Below, one piece after another: positions 44,878 through 54,028 of a stretch of 64,000 nucleotides of DNA. The stretch comes from Paenibacillus xylanexedens (GTDB lineage: Bacteria > Bacillota > Bacilli > Paenibacillales > Paenibacillaceae): contig NZ_CP018620.1 of NCBI RefSeq assembly GCF_001908275.1, positions 3,224,001-3,288,000 of the forward strand. Direction: 5' to 3'. The translations under genes and the position numbers were made by a program. The notes under the pieces were generated by a model. It did no database searches, was not told where the DNA came from, and worked only from the letters and a program-made list of their open reading frames with translations. How positions within the stretch are numbered: position 1 is the first letter of the stretch; every line of letters begins with the position of its first letter.

Positions 44878-47800
44878 GAACGATACTAAAAGCAAGATGG
44901 TGGTTAATGGGGCTATGGGTTGTTGTAGCTGCCGTGTTGATGTTTACCGCCCCTAACATGAGTGAACTGATTCGGGAAAAGGGACAGTTTTCGGTTCCGG
45001 AAGGGTACTCTTCCACCCAGGCAGCAGCAATTTTGAATGAAGCTGCAGCACAAAAGGGAGAGCAGCAAGGCAGCCAGATCGCTCTTGTATTTTATAATCC
45101 CGATGGGCTGGGTACCACGGGGAAACAAGAAGCAGAGAAGGCCGTTAAAAACTTGGAGGCCGACAAGGAGAAGCTCGGTATTCTGTCCATTCTGGAACCT
45201 TTCTCTCAGCCTGAACTGTCCGAGAAGATGATCTCAGCTGATGGCAAAACGATTCTAACGTCGCTATCCATTGATCAGGGAGATCGTACGGTCAAGGAAA
45301 TGCGGGAAGACCTGAATGAAGCATTGAAGTCCGTCAATGTGGAGCACTACATAACCGGTAAAGGTCTGATTGATGAAGACACCATTGAAAGTTCACAAGA
45401 GGGGCTTAAGAAATCGGAATATATTACCGTTGTCTTTATTTTACTCATTCTGTTCCTGGTCTTCCGTTCGTTTGTAGCTCCTTTTGTACCGCTGCTGACT
45501 GTGGGGATCAGTTACATTGTATCGCAACAGATTGTTGCATTCCTGGTGGATGGGCTGGACTTCCCGATATCCACATTTACACAGATCTTTATGGTCGCTG
45601 TCATGTTTGGGATTGGTACGGATTACTGCATCCTGCTGATCAGTCGGTTCAAGGAAGAACTGGCTCATCATGAGAATACATGGGATGCCATTATTGCCAC
45701 CTATCGTACTGCCGGTAAAACGGTACTCTTCTCAGCACTAGCTGTGCTGGTTGGATTCATTGCGATCGGCTTTGCCCAGTTTATGTTGTACCGCTCTGCG
45801 GTTGCCGTAGCTGTAGGTATTGCTGTGATGATGCTTGCCTTGGTGACCATCGTGCCATTCTTCATGGCGGTGTTGGGCAAGAAGTTATTCTGGCCGTCGA
45901 AGGGTTCACTTGAACATGCCGAGAGCAAGATCTATGGTGCAGCTGGTCGCTTTTCACTTAAACGTCCATGGGCTGCGCTGCTCATCGTTGCAGCTGTCTG
46001 TGTGCCTCTTCTGGCAACCTACGATGGCAAACTGTCGTTCAATAGTCTCGATGAGATTGGTGAGAAATATAATTCAGTAAAAGCATTTAACATTATCTCT
46101 GACAGCTTTGGTCCGGGTGAATCGCTGCCGGGTCAGATCGTTATCCAGAACGATGAAGCGATGGATAATGCCAAATATATGGCCGTTGCCGAGAAAATTA
46201 GCCGGGAAGTAGAGAAAGTAGCCGGAGTCTCTGGTGTCCGTAGTATGACACGACCTACGGGTGATGAGATTAAAGATTTTGAAGTTACACAGCAAGTGGG
46301 AACATTATCGGATGGACTGGGTGAAGGCAAGACGGGTCTGGACAAAATCCGTGATGGCCTGAGTGAAGCCAGCAGTCAGCTAAGTAAAAATGAACCACAG
46401 TTAAAAGAAGCTGCTGATGGAGCAGGTGAACTTACCAAAGGAACCTCCCAGTTGCAATCGGGTATCACGCAACTCAGTGAGGGACTAGGGCAGATTGAAA
46501 AAGGTATTCGAGATGGTTCCGCAGGTGCGGGTGATCTGAAAGCCGGACTTCAGCAAGCCAAAACGAGTGCAAATCAACTTGCGCAGGCGAACAATCAGTT
46601 GCTTGAAGCCTATCGTCAGGCGGGAGCAGGGGTCGCTGCACTGGGAGATGGAACCCGCGAACTGGAACAACAGCTGAACGGGGTTTCAACAGCTCTAACC
46701 AGTCTGTCCGAATCCTTCACAGCACTTGAAGAGCGTTATCCTGAATTGCAGCAAGATGCTGATTACCAGCGTATCAAAGGTACGATTGGTGAAACAGGTT
46801 CTGGCACAGCGCAGCTTGCTCAAGGTTTGGGTCAGATTAAGACCAAACTTGGGGAAGCCGCTGCTGGAATTAATCAGGCCAATAAAGGGTTTGCCTCCGC
46901 AGCAGCCGGACAAAAGGCGCTTGCCGATGGCCTGGGCCAGATTGTAACGGGAATCGGTCAGTTGCAATCCGGTCTCAAACAGGCTGAGGATGGTCAGGGT
47001 AAAGTGATTAGCGAAATTCCTTCCATTCAGGATGGACTTGGCCAGCTTCAGGGCGGTCAGGAGAAAATTCAGCAAGGCTTCTCGGATCTGAGTGGTCAGC
47101 TGACACAACTGACAGATGGACTGAACCAGAGTGTCGATGGTATTAAACAGGTATCCGGGGGACTGGATTCAGCGCAGGACTACCTGACGCAATTGCAAAA
47201 TTCACCAGATTCCGATCTGGCAGGCTGGTACGTTCCTGATGAAGCACTGAACAGCAAAGACTTCACACAAGTATTTGATACGTATCTGTCCAAAGATCGT
47301 AAAACGATGACGATTGACGTTATTTTCGCCGAGAATCCATACGGAACAGAAGCCATTGATCGTGTTCCTGACATTGAGGCGGCAGTACATCGTGCGGTAC
47401 AAGGCAGTGCGCTTGAAAAAGCAGACATCGCCATAGGCGGAGTTACCAGCACATTTGCAGATCTGCAGGAGATCTCGAATAACGACTATACACGTACTGT
47501 AATGCTGATGCTGGCGGGTACATTCATTATTCTGGTCGTGCTGCTTCGCTCAGTCATTATGCCATTGTATCTGATCGTTTCCTTATTACTGGCTTATTTC
47601 ACATCGATGGCGTTAACCGAAGTGATCTTTGTTAATATCCTCGGATTCGCAGGCATCAGCTGGGTTACTCCGTTCTTCGGATTTGTTATGCTGATTGCAC
47701 TTGGTGTGGATTATAGCATCTTCCTGATGGACCGTTTCAATGAGAACAAAGGTATGAAAGTACAGGATGCGATGTTGTACGCGATGAAGAACATGGGCAC

Positions 47801-48041
47801 CGTTATTCTATCTGCAGCGGTCATTCTGAGCGGTACATTTGCTGCGATGTATCCATCCGGTGTTCTCTCGATGATGCAGATTGCCACTGTAGTCCTTAGC
47901 GGACTGATCTTGTACTCTCTGCTGTTCCTGCCATTCTTCGTCCCAGTGATGGTGAAGATGTTTGGCCGGGCCAACTGGTGGCCGTTCCCGAACAAGGAAC
48001 AATCAGATTCCGTTGATTCGGATCGGACCATAGGCATGTAA
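44874..48041 (+). CDS. ydgH: MMPL/RND family exporter (YdgH-like)
   Basis: 1055 residues. TM1 is at the amino-terminus (WWLMGLWVVVAAVLMF). Two MMPL bundles follow at ~180-360 and ~880-1040, each with the conserved acidic motif (GIGTDYCILLISRFKEEL and LGVDYSIFLMDRFNE). Between them lies a large outside domain (~390-860) built of glutamine/glycine-rich heptad-like repeats such as GLGQIEKGI, GLQQAKTSANQLAQAN and GLGQLQGGQEKI, predicted to form long coiled coils as in YhgE-type proteins. MMPL proteins export lipids, peptides or drugs using proton flow. Translation is coupled to the MarR gene. A good terminator follows. Confidence 0.92.
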   Translation: MRTILKARWWLMGLWVVVAAVLMFTAPNMSELIREKGQFSVPEGYSSTQAAAILNEAAAQKGEQQGSQIALVFYNPDGLGTTGKQEAEKAVKNLEADKEKLGILSILEPFSQPELSEKMISADGKTILTSLSIDQGDRTVKEMREDLNEALKSVNVEHYITGKGLIDEDTIESSQEGLKKSEYITVVFILLILFLVFRSFVAPFVPLLTVGISYIVSQQIVAFLVDGLDFPISTFTQIFMVAVMFGIGTDYCILLISRFKEELAHHENTWDAIIATYRTAGKTVLFSALAVLVGFIAIGFAQFMLYRSAVAVAVGIAVMMLALVTIVPFFMAVLGKKLFWPSKGSLEHAESKIYGAAGRFSLKRPWAALLIVAAVCVPLLATYDGKLSFNSLDEIGEKYNSVKAFNIISDSFGPGESLPGQIVIQNDEAMDNAKYMAVAEKISREVEKVAGVSGVRSMTRPTGDEIKDFEVTQQVGTLSDGLGEGKTGLDKIRDGLSEASSQLSKNEPQLKEAADGAGELTKGTSQLQSGITQLSEGLGQIEKGIRDGSAGAGDLKAGLQQAKTSANQLAQANNQLLEAYRQAGAGVAALGDGTRELEQQLNGVSTALTSLSESFTALEERYPELQQDADYQRIKGTIGETGSGTAQLAQGLGQIKTKLGEAAAGINQANKGFASAAAGQKALADGLGQIVTGIGQLQSGLKQAEDGQGKVISEIPSIQDGLGQLQGGQEKIQQGFSDLSGQLTQLTDGLNQSVDGIKQVSGGLDSAQDYLTQLQNSPDSDLAGWYVPDEALNSKDFTQVFDTYLSKDRKTMTIDVIFAENPYGTEAIDRVPDIEAAVHRAVQGSALEKADIAIGGVTSTFADLQEISNNDYTRTVMLMLAGTFIILVVLLRSVIMPLYLIVSLLLAYFTSMALTEVIFVNILGFAGISWVTPFFGFVMLIALGVDYSIFLMDRFNENKGMKVQDAMLYAMKNMGTVILSAAVILSGTFAAMYPSGVLSMMQIATVVLSGLILYSLLFLPFFVPVMVKMFGRANWWPFPNKEQSDSVDSDRTIGM

Positions 48042-48059
48042 TGCATTGCAATGGATTAG

Positions 48060-48093
48060 GCTCTGCCGCGTTATGCGGCAGGGCTTTTTTTTA
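48060..48093 (+). terminator. Terminator of the marR-MMPL operon
   Basis: GCTCTGCCGC / GCGGCAGGGC with a GTTAT loop and a run of eight T. Confidence 0.9.
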
Positions 48094-48237
48094 CCTCGAC
48101 AGAGAAGAAATATAGTTTTATGCAAAAGAAAGGTGCATGCCTAAGGACACCATCCCGCGCCTTGTCTTGCCACTCATCATAAGATATAGAGCAGTTCATT
48201 ATTGTTCAGAGAAATCACAGCAGAGAGGGGCGACGGG

Positions 48238-48864
48238 ATGGTATATCGATATGTGGCTATAGGAGATTCATTAACGGTAGGTACAGGAGCGTTGCTGGGC
48301 ACCGGCTTTGTTCCTTTATATCGGCGAATGGCAGAAATGAATGTTCGTACGTTTGTATCCATGGAAAATATGGGCGTGAATGGACTGACGTCGGGGGAAA
48401 TGGTGCAGATGATCTCTTCGCATCCCCGAGTGCGGCAATCGCTCCGTGAAGCGGATATCATTACCATATCCATTGGCGGGAATGATCTGATACGTACGTT
48501 TAAAGCAAGTAATGGCATTCCAAATGCCAGCAAAATGACACAGGTGCTCGGAGAAACTCGCAGTAATGTATCCCAGATCATGCGGCACATTCGGCAGTTA
48601 AAGGGTAACCATGAGTATATGGTCCGATCCATCGGATTGTACAACCCGTACCCACAAGCGACGGAAGCTGCGTACTGGGTGCGCCAATATAATTCGTTTC
48701 TGAATGGCGCGGGATCAGGCAACTATGCGTGTGCTCAGGTATATGACAGGTTTGAAGGTCGTGAACGTGAACTGTTGTTCTGGGATAGAGTACATCCTAA
48801 TGCAAGAGGGTATCGTGTCATTGCGGAGCAGCTTAATCGGACGGGATATTATCCATTCTCTTGA
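48238..48864 (+). CDS. SGNH/GDSL hydrolase
   Basis: Start ATG 48238 after GAGAGGGGCGACGGG; an upstream TTG at 48202 lacks a ribosome binding site. 208 residues, no signal peptide. The SGNH blocks are the nucleophile serine in YVAIGDSLTVGTG, glycine in ENMGVNGLTSG, ISIGGNDLIR with the catalytic asparagine, and DRVHPNARGYRVIAEQL with the histidine. It resembles the YpmR/lipase GDSL branch of Bacillus (esterase or lysophospholipase). The substrate is unknown and the gene stands alone. Confidence 0.9.
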   Translation: MVYRYVAIGDSLTVGTGALLGTGFVPLYRRMAEMNVRTFVSMENMGVNGLTSGEMVQMISSHPRVRQSLREADIITISIGGNDLIRTFKASNGIPNASKMTQVLGETRSNVSQIMRHIRQLKGNHEYMVRSIGLYNPYPQATEAAYWVRQYNSFLNGAGSGNYACAQVYDRFEGRERELLFWDRVHPNARGYRVIAEQLNRTGYYPFS

Positions 48865-48953
48865 TCACTTTGGAACAGAACTAGACCAAGCGATGGACTT
48901 CCTTTAAGATAAATAAAAGACAGTTCCATTTTGTGAGATAAAGGGGTTAATTT

Positions 48954-50018
48954 TTGGTGCAAAACATCGATTCCGGTTCCCTCCATCCTTCAGAACAGCA
49001 GCGTATATCCGAAGTGTTGGCCTTATATGGTTTTACATCGGATTGGAAAGGCGAGCGTGGAAAGGGTGGGATGAATAATTCTACTTACATGCTCCATGTA
49101 GACGGGACTAATTACGTCATGAGACAATATGAAACACATAATGATCCGATGAAAATCACCTTTGAACACGAGGTGCTGGAAGCCCTCCAACGTTCGAACT
49201 TTAAGCTTGATACACCTTCACCTGTAAGGCGGTTATCTGGTGAGAGAGGTACGTTCCTTCCTGTAAAAGATACCCTGACAGGTCATACCAAAATTGTGAC
49301 TCTGTTTCATTATAGGGAAGGCGTCAATCCCATCTGGCATACACCAGATCAATTGATAGGGCTCGGTAAAGCGGCGGGGGCCCTGTCTTCTGTTATGGCT
49401 ACGTTGGATATAACAATTGAACCTGTATACCCACCGTACTATCAAATTCAGGATGCGTATCCGCTCTGTTCACCAGAACGATTATTACAGTTATGCACAT
49501 CGCCGCCGGAGCAATTGGCCGCATGTGCGAATGAGTTGAAGCAACTGAGAGATGCGCTGCCAGATCTGTTTGAAGCTCTGCGGGGAATGGAACATCTGCC
49601 GCATCAATTGGTTCATGGGGACATGAATGCCTCGAATGTATTGGCAGATCAGCAGGATGGTGAAATCTGTGCCATTTTGGATTTTGAATTTGCGACATGG
49701 GATTTGCGGGTAATGGAGCTGGCTGTTCCGATGTCCGACCTCCTTACCATGGACAAGAGTGAAGAATGGATGTGGCAGGCACAAGAGGGACTGATCAGGG
49801 GTTTTCGGGAACATGTCAGCCTGGAACGGGAAGAGTTGTTAGCCATACCTCGATTGATTCTGCTGCGTAGTCTGGATGTGGTCATGCATTTCATCAGCCG
49901 GATGTTTGAGGGTACAGATGAGCCGGAAGTGGCTGTGGATCAGATTGTGAAACTCAAACAGCGGATTGACTGGATGTCTCTTCATGAAGAACGACTGCGT
50001 GAGATATTGGTATATTAA
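48954..50018 (+). CDS. APH-fold phosphotransferase (homoserine kinase II/CotS-like)
   Basis: 354 residues. Two adjacent starts fit: TTG 48954 (seven nt after AAGGGG) and GTG 48957. The fold is that of small-molecule kinases: the N-lobe with GGMNNSTYMLHVDGTNYVMR, the catalytic loop LVHGDMNASNVLA, and the metal-binding ICAILDFEFA. ThrB2-like and CotS-like proteins share these features, so homoserine, a spore-coat component or another hydroxylated compound could be the substrate. It is a single gene with a terminator behind it. It is not closely similar to the phosphotransferase at 21684 outside these motifs. Confidence 0.85.
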   Translation: MVQNIDSGSLHPSEQQRISEVLALYGFTSDWKGERGKGGMNNSTYMLHVDGTNYVMRQYETHNDPMKITFEHEVLEALQRSNFKLDTPSPVRRLSGERGTFLPVKDTLTGHTKIVTLFHYREGVNPIWHTPDQLIGLGKAAGALSSVMATLDITIEPVYPPYYQIQDAYPLCSPERLLQLCTSPPEQLAACANELKQLRDALPDLFEALRGMEHLPHQLVHGDMNASNVLADQQDGEICAILDFEFATWDLRVMELAVPMSDLLTMDKSEEWMWQAQEGLIRGFREHVSLEREELLAIPRLILLRSLDVVMHFISRMFEGTDEPEVAVDQIVKLKQRIDWMSLHEERLREILVY

Positions 50019-50034
50019 TGTTGTTGTTAAGAAT

Positions 50035-50083
50035 AAAGTGCACTGGTTCTGCTCATACGAGGGCAGAGATCAGTGCACTTTTA
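50035..50083. terminator. Bidirectional terminator between convergent genes
   Basis: AAAGTGCACTG / CAGTGCACTTT, an 11-bp perfect stem around a loop that can itself pair partly, with TTTTA on one side and TTTATTC on the other. Confidence 0.8.
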
Positions 50084-50138
50084 TTGGTTAGAAAAGTGAT
50101 ATATGAAGATTACAGCGTATAACGGATGACATTACGCA

Positions 50139-50816
50139 TTACAAGCCACGTTTGCGGAACCAACTGCGCACAGCCCAGCGGCGCTCCTGACGTTTTTTGT
50201 ATTTGGGCAACGAACGATACACGTTCAACGATTGCTCGTAAGCCTGCTTCGCATAAGCATTGCGTCCGAGGGAACGATGAACCGTGCCGAGCAGATAATA
50301 AGCTTCACTGGAAGAGGAATGAATCTCCTGAAACTGATGCACATAATCCAGCGCTTTGTCCTCATGCGTATCTTTGAAGGCTCCAGCAAGGGTTAGGTAC
50401 GGGCGTCCGTACTTGACTCTGGGGTTGATCTCGAGGGCTTGCAAAATATGACGTTCGCCTTTTTCGATGTTACCCAGATGAAGCTCAGTTGTCCCTAATG
50501 CCTCCCAGTACTCAGCTGATTGTTCGTATGGGCGCTCCAGTTCAAGCAATAAGGCATGTGCCTCACTGTAACGCTTGCGCTCAATTAACAGGCGAGCCAG
50601 TTCCAGCTTGGAAGAAACTTCATTGGGACTCATGGCAAGCTGTTGCCGAAGCCGGGAGATGTTACGCATACGCTTGAGAGGTTTCGTGAAGCTTGGGAAC
50701 ACCCCGACGTAACGACGATCCAGAAAATACAGTATAACGAGTAAAATGAGGATGGCAATGAACGGATTACCTACAATCCGCCATAAAAGGCCAAAGATAA
50801 GAAATTTAATAAGCAC
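50139..50816 (-). CDS. Membrane-anchored TPR-repeat protein
   Basis: 225 residues. A hydrophobic N-terminal segment (LLWRIVGNPFIAILILLVILYF) anchors it, followed by about four tetratricopeptide-like helical pairs (SSKLELARLLIERKRYSEAH, YWEALGTTELHLGNIEKGE, PYLTLAGAFKDTHEDKA, AYYLLGTVHRSLGRNAYA) and a basic tail ending in RKRGL. TPR proteins act as docking scaffolds. The gene starts 14 nt after the TetM-like GTPase, so the two form an operon, and a link to ribosome or membrane quality control is conceivable but unproven. Confidence 0.85.
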   Translation of the reverse strand: MLIKFLIFGLLWRIVGNPFIAILILLVILYFLDRRYVGVFPSFTKPLKRMRNISRLRQQLAMSPNEVSSKLELARLLIERKRYSEAHALLLELERPYEQSAEYWEALGTTELHLGNIEKGERHILQALEINPRVKYGRPYLTLAGAFKDTHEDKALDYVHQFQEIHSSSSEAYYLLGTVHRSLGRNAYAKQAYEQSLNVYRSLPKYKKRQERRWAVRSWFRKRGL

Positions 50817-50830
50817 AGGTTCAACTCCAT

Positions 50831-52819
50831 TTATGATGTAATCGCGTTTCGTACACTTAAAATATATTTCGACTGATCCAGCGGGTTAACTCCTCTGCGT
50901 TTGCGAGTATGATTCACATCCGCAGGACAATCTTGGTATCCGGCAAACGAAGTCGTAAGCACTCCGCGGCCGCTTGTCTCGGAACGCAGTTTCACCGGAT
51001 AATCCATTGAGGTGGCAAGAGGCATAACTCCTTCAATAATGCAACGTCCGCTACCAATGACGGGGGCTTCGAAGGTTGCCCGCATATGTACCAGATCGCT
51101 AAGGGCCTTACCGCCGTATTCTTCCGGGACCGTCAGCCGGAACTGAAGAAGGGGTTCCAGCAATGTGGTACCTGTTCTCGACAATCCATCCATGATTCCC
51201 ATAAGCGTGGCTACAACAAAATCCAGCGGATGTGTATGCCAGACATGATGTTCCCCTTCCACCAGCGTGATGCGCAGATCGGTTACTTCCCAACCGAGCA
51301 TACCTTGAGACAAGGCTTCCGGAATTCGTCGTTCAACTTCATTCTGATAACGTAACAGCAGATCTTCTGTCCTTACGGTTGAGGCATAGATCAGACCGCT
51401 TCCGCGAGGCAAAGGTTCAATCTTGAAGCGGAGGATGGCCCAGCAGGGCTTAGGCATCGTATAAGCGATGTAACCTTCTCCGGCTGTACGTGGTGTCTCC
51501 TTATAGATGACGGATGGCGGATCAAACACGACATCCAATCCGAAACGACTCAGCAACAGGCTGGATAAAATCTCAAGCTGAATGGTTCCCATGACCTTGA
51601 GATGCAGTTCTCGTTCCTCCGGCAACCATTGCAGGTCGAGTAAGGGGTCTTCATCCGTCAACTCTTGCAATGCTGCGACAAGATCGGGGTAACGTGCCGG
51701 GTCCTTGCCATGTACTTGTACGGTCAGCAAAGGCACAGCCATCTGTGGCAGAGGAGGTACACCTTCAGGATTGCCGATAATGTCACCCACATGTGTGTCA
51801 CTCAGTCCATACAGCGCAGCAATCTGCCCCGCGTGAACGGCACCGGTATCCGCCCATTTCCGTCCATCCATACGGCGAATCTGCGTCACTTTCTCTTCAA
51901 GTTCCCGCGTCGAATTATGGATGGTATCCCGATTGTGTAAGCTGCCACCATACATACGGACGTATGCCGTGCGGCCCATCGTACGGTCACGTTCAATCTT
52001 GAATACAACACCCGATACGGGAGAGTCCACTGGTTGTGCAGGTGGAGGCAGAAATGCAAGGACCGTGTCCAGCAATGCCGTGACGCCAATTCCTTTGCCG
52101 GAAGCCCCATAACACACAGGGAACATCTCACCCTGATGCACATACCGCAGGAATGCTTCATTCAGATCCCTTTGTGATAACGGAGTCTCCTGGATGTAGG
52201 CTTCCATGACCTTTTCGTCCAACTCGGCAAGTATCTCGACCAGACCTGGAATGGAAGGTGTGCCATCTGACAGGGAATCTTGATTCGGGTTCCATAGCGA
52301 GTCGATGCCATGAAATGAATCTTCGTGGAACTGATACGTTTGGATTTCGCATGCGAAAGGGGACAGGGTGGAACGAATCTGCTCCATTACCGCTGGGGCA
52401 GACGCACCAATCCGATCCATTTTATTAATATAAATGATGGTTGGGATGCGAAGTGAACGAAGGGCATGCCAGATGGCTTCACTCTGGGACTGAATGCCTT
52501 CTACTGCCGACAGAATGAGAATAGCGCCATCCATTACCCGTAGCGTTCGCTCTACTTCGGAGCTAAAATCAATGTGACCAGGCGTATCAATGAGGTCAAT
52601 GATGGTGTTCTTCCAGATCAGAGAGGTCATGGCTGCCTGAACGGATATGCCACGTTCTTTCTCAATGTCCAGGGAGTCTGTGGCTGTTGTTCCGTCATCT
52701 ACACGTCCCGGACTGCGGACGACACCACTCTCAAATAACATATGCTCGGTGGTGGTTGTTTTCCCCGCATCCACATGGGCGAAGATACCAATATTCCTGC
52801 GATTCAATTCGTTTAACAT
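50831..52819 (-). CDS. TetM-like ribosomal-protection GTPase
   Basis: 662 residues, the length of Tet(M)-type proteins and shorter than EF-G. The GTPase motifs are intact: G1 AHVDAGKTT (14-22), DIEKERGIS, DTPGH (78-82) and NKMD (132-135). EF-G-like domains II to V follow. In Tet(M) the domain IV loop carrying the tyrosine-serine-proline-valine residues reaches into the tetracycline site; here the aligned region (~520-535) reads HHVWHTHPLDF, so the key residues are changed. It may still be a ribosome-protecting factor but perhaps not for tetracycline. A hairpin-forming palindrome (52886-52914) lies upstream. Confidence 0.85.
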   Translation of the reverse strand: MLNELNRRNIGIFAHVDAGKTTTTEHMLFESGVVRSPGRVDDGTTATDSLDIEKERGISVQAAMTSLIWKNTIIDLIDTPGHIDFSSEVERTLRVMDGAILILSAVEGIQSQSEAIWHALRSLRIPTIIYINKMDRIGASAPAVMEQIRSTLSPFACEIQTYQFHEDSFHGIDSLWNPNQDSLSDGTPSIPGLVEILAELDEKVMEAYIQETPLSQRDLNEAFLRYVHQGEMFPVCYGASGKGIGVTALLDTVLAFLPPPAQPVDSPVSGVVFKIERDRTMGRTAYVRMYGGSLHNRDTIHNSTRELEEKVTQIRRMDGRKWADTGAVHAGQIAALYGLSDTHVGDIIGNPEGVPPLPQMAVPLLTVQVHGKDPARYPDLVAALQELTDEDPLLDLQWLPEERELHLKVMGTIQLEILSSLLLSRFGLDVVFDPPSVIYKETPRTAGEGYIAYTMPKPCWAILRFKIEPLPRGSGLIYASTVRTEDLLLRYQNEVERRIPEALSQGMLGWEVTDLRITLVEGEHHVWHTHPLDFVVATLMGIMDGLSRTGTTLLEPLLQFRLTVPEEYGGKALSDLVHMRATFEAPVIGSGRCIIEGVMPLATSMDYPVKLRSETSGRGVLTTSFAGYQDCPADVNHTRKRRGVNPLDQSKYILSVRNAITS

Positions 52820-52885
52820 GGAATGCTAAGCTCCTCTGACAACGGAATGCAATGTTTCCGACAAGTAATAATCCAGATTATCATA

Positions 52886-52914
52886 CCACATCTTCCATAT
52901 GGAAGAATATGTGG
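52886..52914. promoter_or_regulatory. Inverted repeat upstream of the TetM-like gene
   Basis: CCACAT and ATGTGG flank CTTCC-ATAT-GGAAG. On the minus strand it directly abuts a TATGAT box, so it may be an operator or an RNA hairpin in the leader. It has no T-tract and is not a terminator. Confidence 0.5.
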
Positions 52915-52960
52915 ATATATATGATTAGACTCAGGAACCTACGTCCAGTCTGGTTCTATT

Positions 52961-53836
52961 TTAACGTGAACTGTTCATGGTTCTACGGTATGCTGCGGGC
53001 GTTGTGCCAGTTAATTTTTTGAATTGACGGTAAAAGTGGGGCAGGCTGTCGAACCCGCAAGCATCGGCAACGGCTGCCATCGTCTCATCACTTTGCACCA
53101 GATGCTCTTTCGCCATAATGACCCTCCGCGCTAATGCGTAATCCGTTAGAGTCATTCCCGTGTATCGTTTGAAGGCACGACTGAAATGGGCAGGGGATAC
53201 AGAGGCGTACTGCGCCAGTTCAGGGAGGGAAAGGCCATTCCGAAGGTTATCGTCAATATGAGAGATCGTAGAAGAGAGCCAGGAGGGACCCGGAGCGGAT
53301 TTACCCGGATTCACAGGTCCCGCAGCTTCCAGACGTTCCAGAAAAATGAGCAACAGTTGCAGCCTTAACAGGGCCGCATGTGCGCTTAGATGATGACCGA
53401 GCTGGAATTCGGTCTGAATATCATCAATGAGGGCGGCCACCTGTGATTGCTCCTCTGTGTTCAGATGCCTCTTATACACGCGTTGTTTACGACAGCGTTC
53501 AAACAGGCTTAGCAAGGAAGAAGCAGCACCTCCGGCGGTCGATGCCAGCAAGCCCGGGCTGAAGAACAATGCGGAAGATGTGACAGGATTGCCTGCATCC
53601 GGCAAGGCTCGATGAACCGTGCTGCCCGGTATAATGAACAGATCTCCTTCTTGCATATTCTCAAGTCCCGTATCAATAAAGATGCTTCCCTGACCCCGAT
53701 ATACATAGATAATTTCATGCCAGTCGTGAAGGTGATCTGGCAATTCGTTCTGAGGGGATTTGGTGTCGCTGTACACCAGGCGGAACGGAATACCGGATTC
53801 TGCCTGAATAGTCGTACGAACAGGTGAACGTTCCAT
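52961..53836 (-). CDS. AraC family regulator of the galacturonate genes
   Basis: I choose ATG 53836, preceded by AAAGGAGT; 291 residues. The N-terminal cupin domain (DHLHDWHEIIYVYRGQGSI, MQEGDLFIIPGSTVHRAL) senses the inducer. The C-terminal AraC double HTH includes LPELAQYASVSPAHFSRAFK and CGFDSLPHFYRQFKKLTG. It is divergent from uxaB-uxaA across 192 nt that contain a cre-like site, so it probably activates them in response to a uronate. The inducer is inferred from context. Confidence 0.9.
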   Translation of the reverse strand: MERSPVRTTIQAESGIPFRLVYSDTKSPQNELPDHLHDWHEIIYVYRGQGSIFIDTGLENMQEGDLFIIPGSTVHRALPDAGNPVTSSALFFSPGLLASTAGGAASSLLSLFERCRKQRVYKRHLNTEEQSQVAALIDDIQTEFQLGHHLSAHAALLRLQLLLIFLERLEAAGPVNPGKSAPGPSWLSSTISHIDDNLRNGLSLPELAQYASVSPAHFSRAFKRYTGMTLTDYALARRVIMAKEHLVQSDETMAAVADACGFDSLPHFYRQFKKLTGTTPAAYRRTMNSSR

Positions 53837-53949
53837 AAAGACTCCTTTCCAGACGATCGTCTTCAACGAGATGTTATACCTGGTCATGAGAGAGTATATT
53901 TACCGCAATATAAGCAATTTAATTTCCTTTTATTGATGATACAATGAAT

Positions 53950-53964
53950 TTAAAGCGTTTACAA
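53950..53964 (-). promoter_or_regulatory. cre-like CcpA site upstream of uxaB
   Basis: On the minus strand TTGTAAACGCTTTAA matches the cre consensus WTGNAANCGNWNNCW at all but one fixed position. It lies 65-79 nt upstream of the uxaB start. A UUCG-capped hairpin (TGCAG..CC / GGCTGCA, 53973-53994) lies between it and the gene. Confidence 0.55.
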
Positions 53965-54028
53965 TAAAAGGGTGCAGAGCCTTCGGGCTGCATTCCGGCA
54001 GTACAAATAATCGATGAGGTGAGTGTCC

